From the NCBI GenBank assembly GCA_947166165.1, contig CAMVDK010000177.1, positions 1-6,621 of the forward strand: 6,621 bases of DNA, in the 5' to 3' direction. This DNA is from an uncultured Porphyromonadaceae bacterium (GTDB taxonomy: Bacteria; Bacteroidota; Bacteroidia; Bacteroidales; Muribaculaceae). Positions 5,904 to 6,621 of this stretch are shown here, piece by piece. The stretch's first letter is position 1. Every line of letters starts with the position of its first letter. Below the pieces are notes generated by a model. The model was given only the letters and a program-made list of their open reading frames with translations, had not been told where the DNA came from and did no database searches. Made by a program: the position numbers and the translations under genes.

Positions 5904-6621
5904 ATGAAGAAAGCATTACTTTCGCTGGGCGCAGCCTTGCTGGGCATCGCCTTGATGTCGGCGCAGCGCCTCCCGGCTCCTGTGTCGAGCACGCTGCTGC
6001 CCTTGCAGCGCAGCACCATGATGGCTCCCGTGGCCGACTTGCAAATGAAGGCCCCCGTGCGCAAAGCACTGGGACAGAACCAGCTCTACATGGGCCCGTA
6101 TACCAGCGATGCCCTGGCAGAATACGGCCTCGGCCTTCCGGGCTATCCCGAAACCTTCAAGATGGGCACCCTGCTGCCCCTGTCGATTGTCCAGCCCTTC
6201 GAGGGTGGTGTGGTCAAGGCCATCCGCATCGGCCTGTGCGCCCCCATCACCGACGGACAAGTGTTCATCTATCCCGTCACCAAGGCCTCGCCGCTCACCC
6301 TGCAAGCCGCTGTGGTGGAGCAGGATGTGGCCAGCACCGTGGCCGGATGGAACACCGTTGAGCTCGAGACTCCCTACACCATCAATACCGAGGGCCTCGT
6401 GGGTCTGCTCATCGGTTACCAGTACACGCAGAAGAACACCTCTTCGGGCGGCTACTACACCAACGACTGCTATCCCATCTCGGTGGTCGAAGAGGGTGAG
6501 ATTCTCACCAGCTACACCTACGGCAAGCTCGGCGGCTCGCGCGCCAGCTGGCAGGATGTGGGCCTGAGCGACTATGGCAACTTGAGTGTGCAGGCCATCG
6601 TCGAAGGCGATTTCTCGACCT
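5904..6621 (+). CDS. Secreted protein of unknown function (3' partial)
   Basis: An open frame starts at ATG 5904 and runs off the right edge after 239 complete codons. It begins with a signal peptide (MKKALLSLGAALLGIALMSA, cut before Gln21). After a linker with scattered Met and Pro (about 22-57), the visible part is beta-rich, with motifs LYMGPYTSD (61-69), a GLGLPGYPETFKMGTLLPLS block, and a later GLVGLLIGYQYT segment. This resembles the jelly-roll-like adhesion or carbohydrate-binding domains often seen at the N-terminus of long Bacteroidota surface proteins, but I cannot name the family. The C-terminus, where a dockerin or sorting domain might lie, is outside the window. It starts 25 bases after the dockerin gene with no promoter or terminator between, so it is probably the fifth gene of the operon. 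Confidence 0.85.
   Translation, partial: MKKALLSLGAALLGIALMSAQRLPAPVSSTLLPLQRSTMMAPVADLQMKAPVRKALGQNQLYMGPYTSDALAEYGLGLPGYPETFKMGTLLPLSIVQPFEGGVVKAIRIGLCAPITDGQVFIYPVTKASPLTLQAAVVEQDVASTVAGWNTVELETPYTINTEGLVGLLIGYQYTQKNTSSGGYYTNDCYPISVVEEGEILTSYTYGKLGGSRASWQDVGLSDYGNLSVQAIVEGDFST

Overview
The window looks like chromosomal DNA of a Bacteroidales bacterium with a GC-rich genome, probably a gut lineage of the Muribaculaceae or Alistipes kind; the exact family cannot be settled from the sequence. The evidence is two promoters resembling the Bacteroidota TTTG / TAnnTTTG consensus, AT-rich leaders without Shine-Dalgarno sequences, and a run of families typical of this order (Omp28-like lipoprotein, DUF6029-like outer-membrane protein, dockerin-bearing secreted protein). 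All real genes are on the + strand. I see no RNA gene, insertion sequence or CRISPR array.

Layout. Positions 1-178 hold the 3' end of an unrecognised gene, closed by a possible terminator. A promoter at 205-235 then drives a single TMEM43-family membrane protein gene (283-1905). Its C-terminal tail is a low-complexity G/Y/P/Q-rich repeat region. An intrinsic terminator (1968-2000) follows inside a 326-base gap.

From a second promoter (about 2167-2201) to the right edge runs an apparent five-gene operon: a TlpA-like periplasmic thioredoxin (2232-2723), a predicted outer-membrane beta-barrel of the DUF6029 type (start uncertain, ends 4368), an Omp28-related lipoprotein with its own CxxC motif (4368-5162), a secreted protein with a C-terminal type I dockerin (5180-5878), and the first 239 codons of another secreted protein (5904 to the edge). 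The last four genes either overlap or are spaced by at most 25 bases, and all five products carry an export signal.

The most interesting reading is that the operon is an envelope thiol-redox and surface-display module. The barrel's predicted mature chain has only two cysteines, arranged CSGGVC just before its last strand. It is flanked by two thioredoxin-fold proteins with CKPC and CVNC motifs. The dockerin protein also has a cysteine pair with the same spacing. This is an inference from gene order and cysteine placement; no partner or substrate has been shown.
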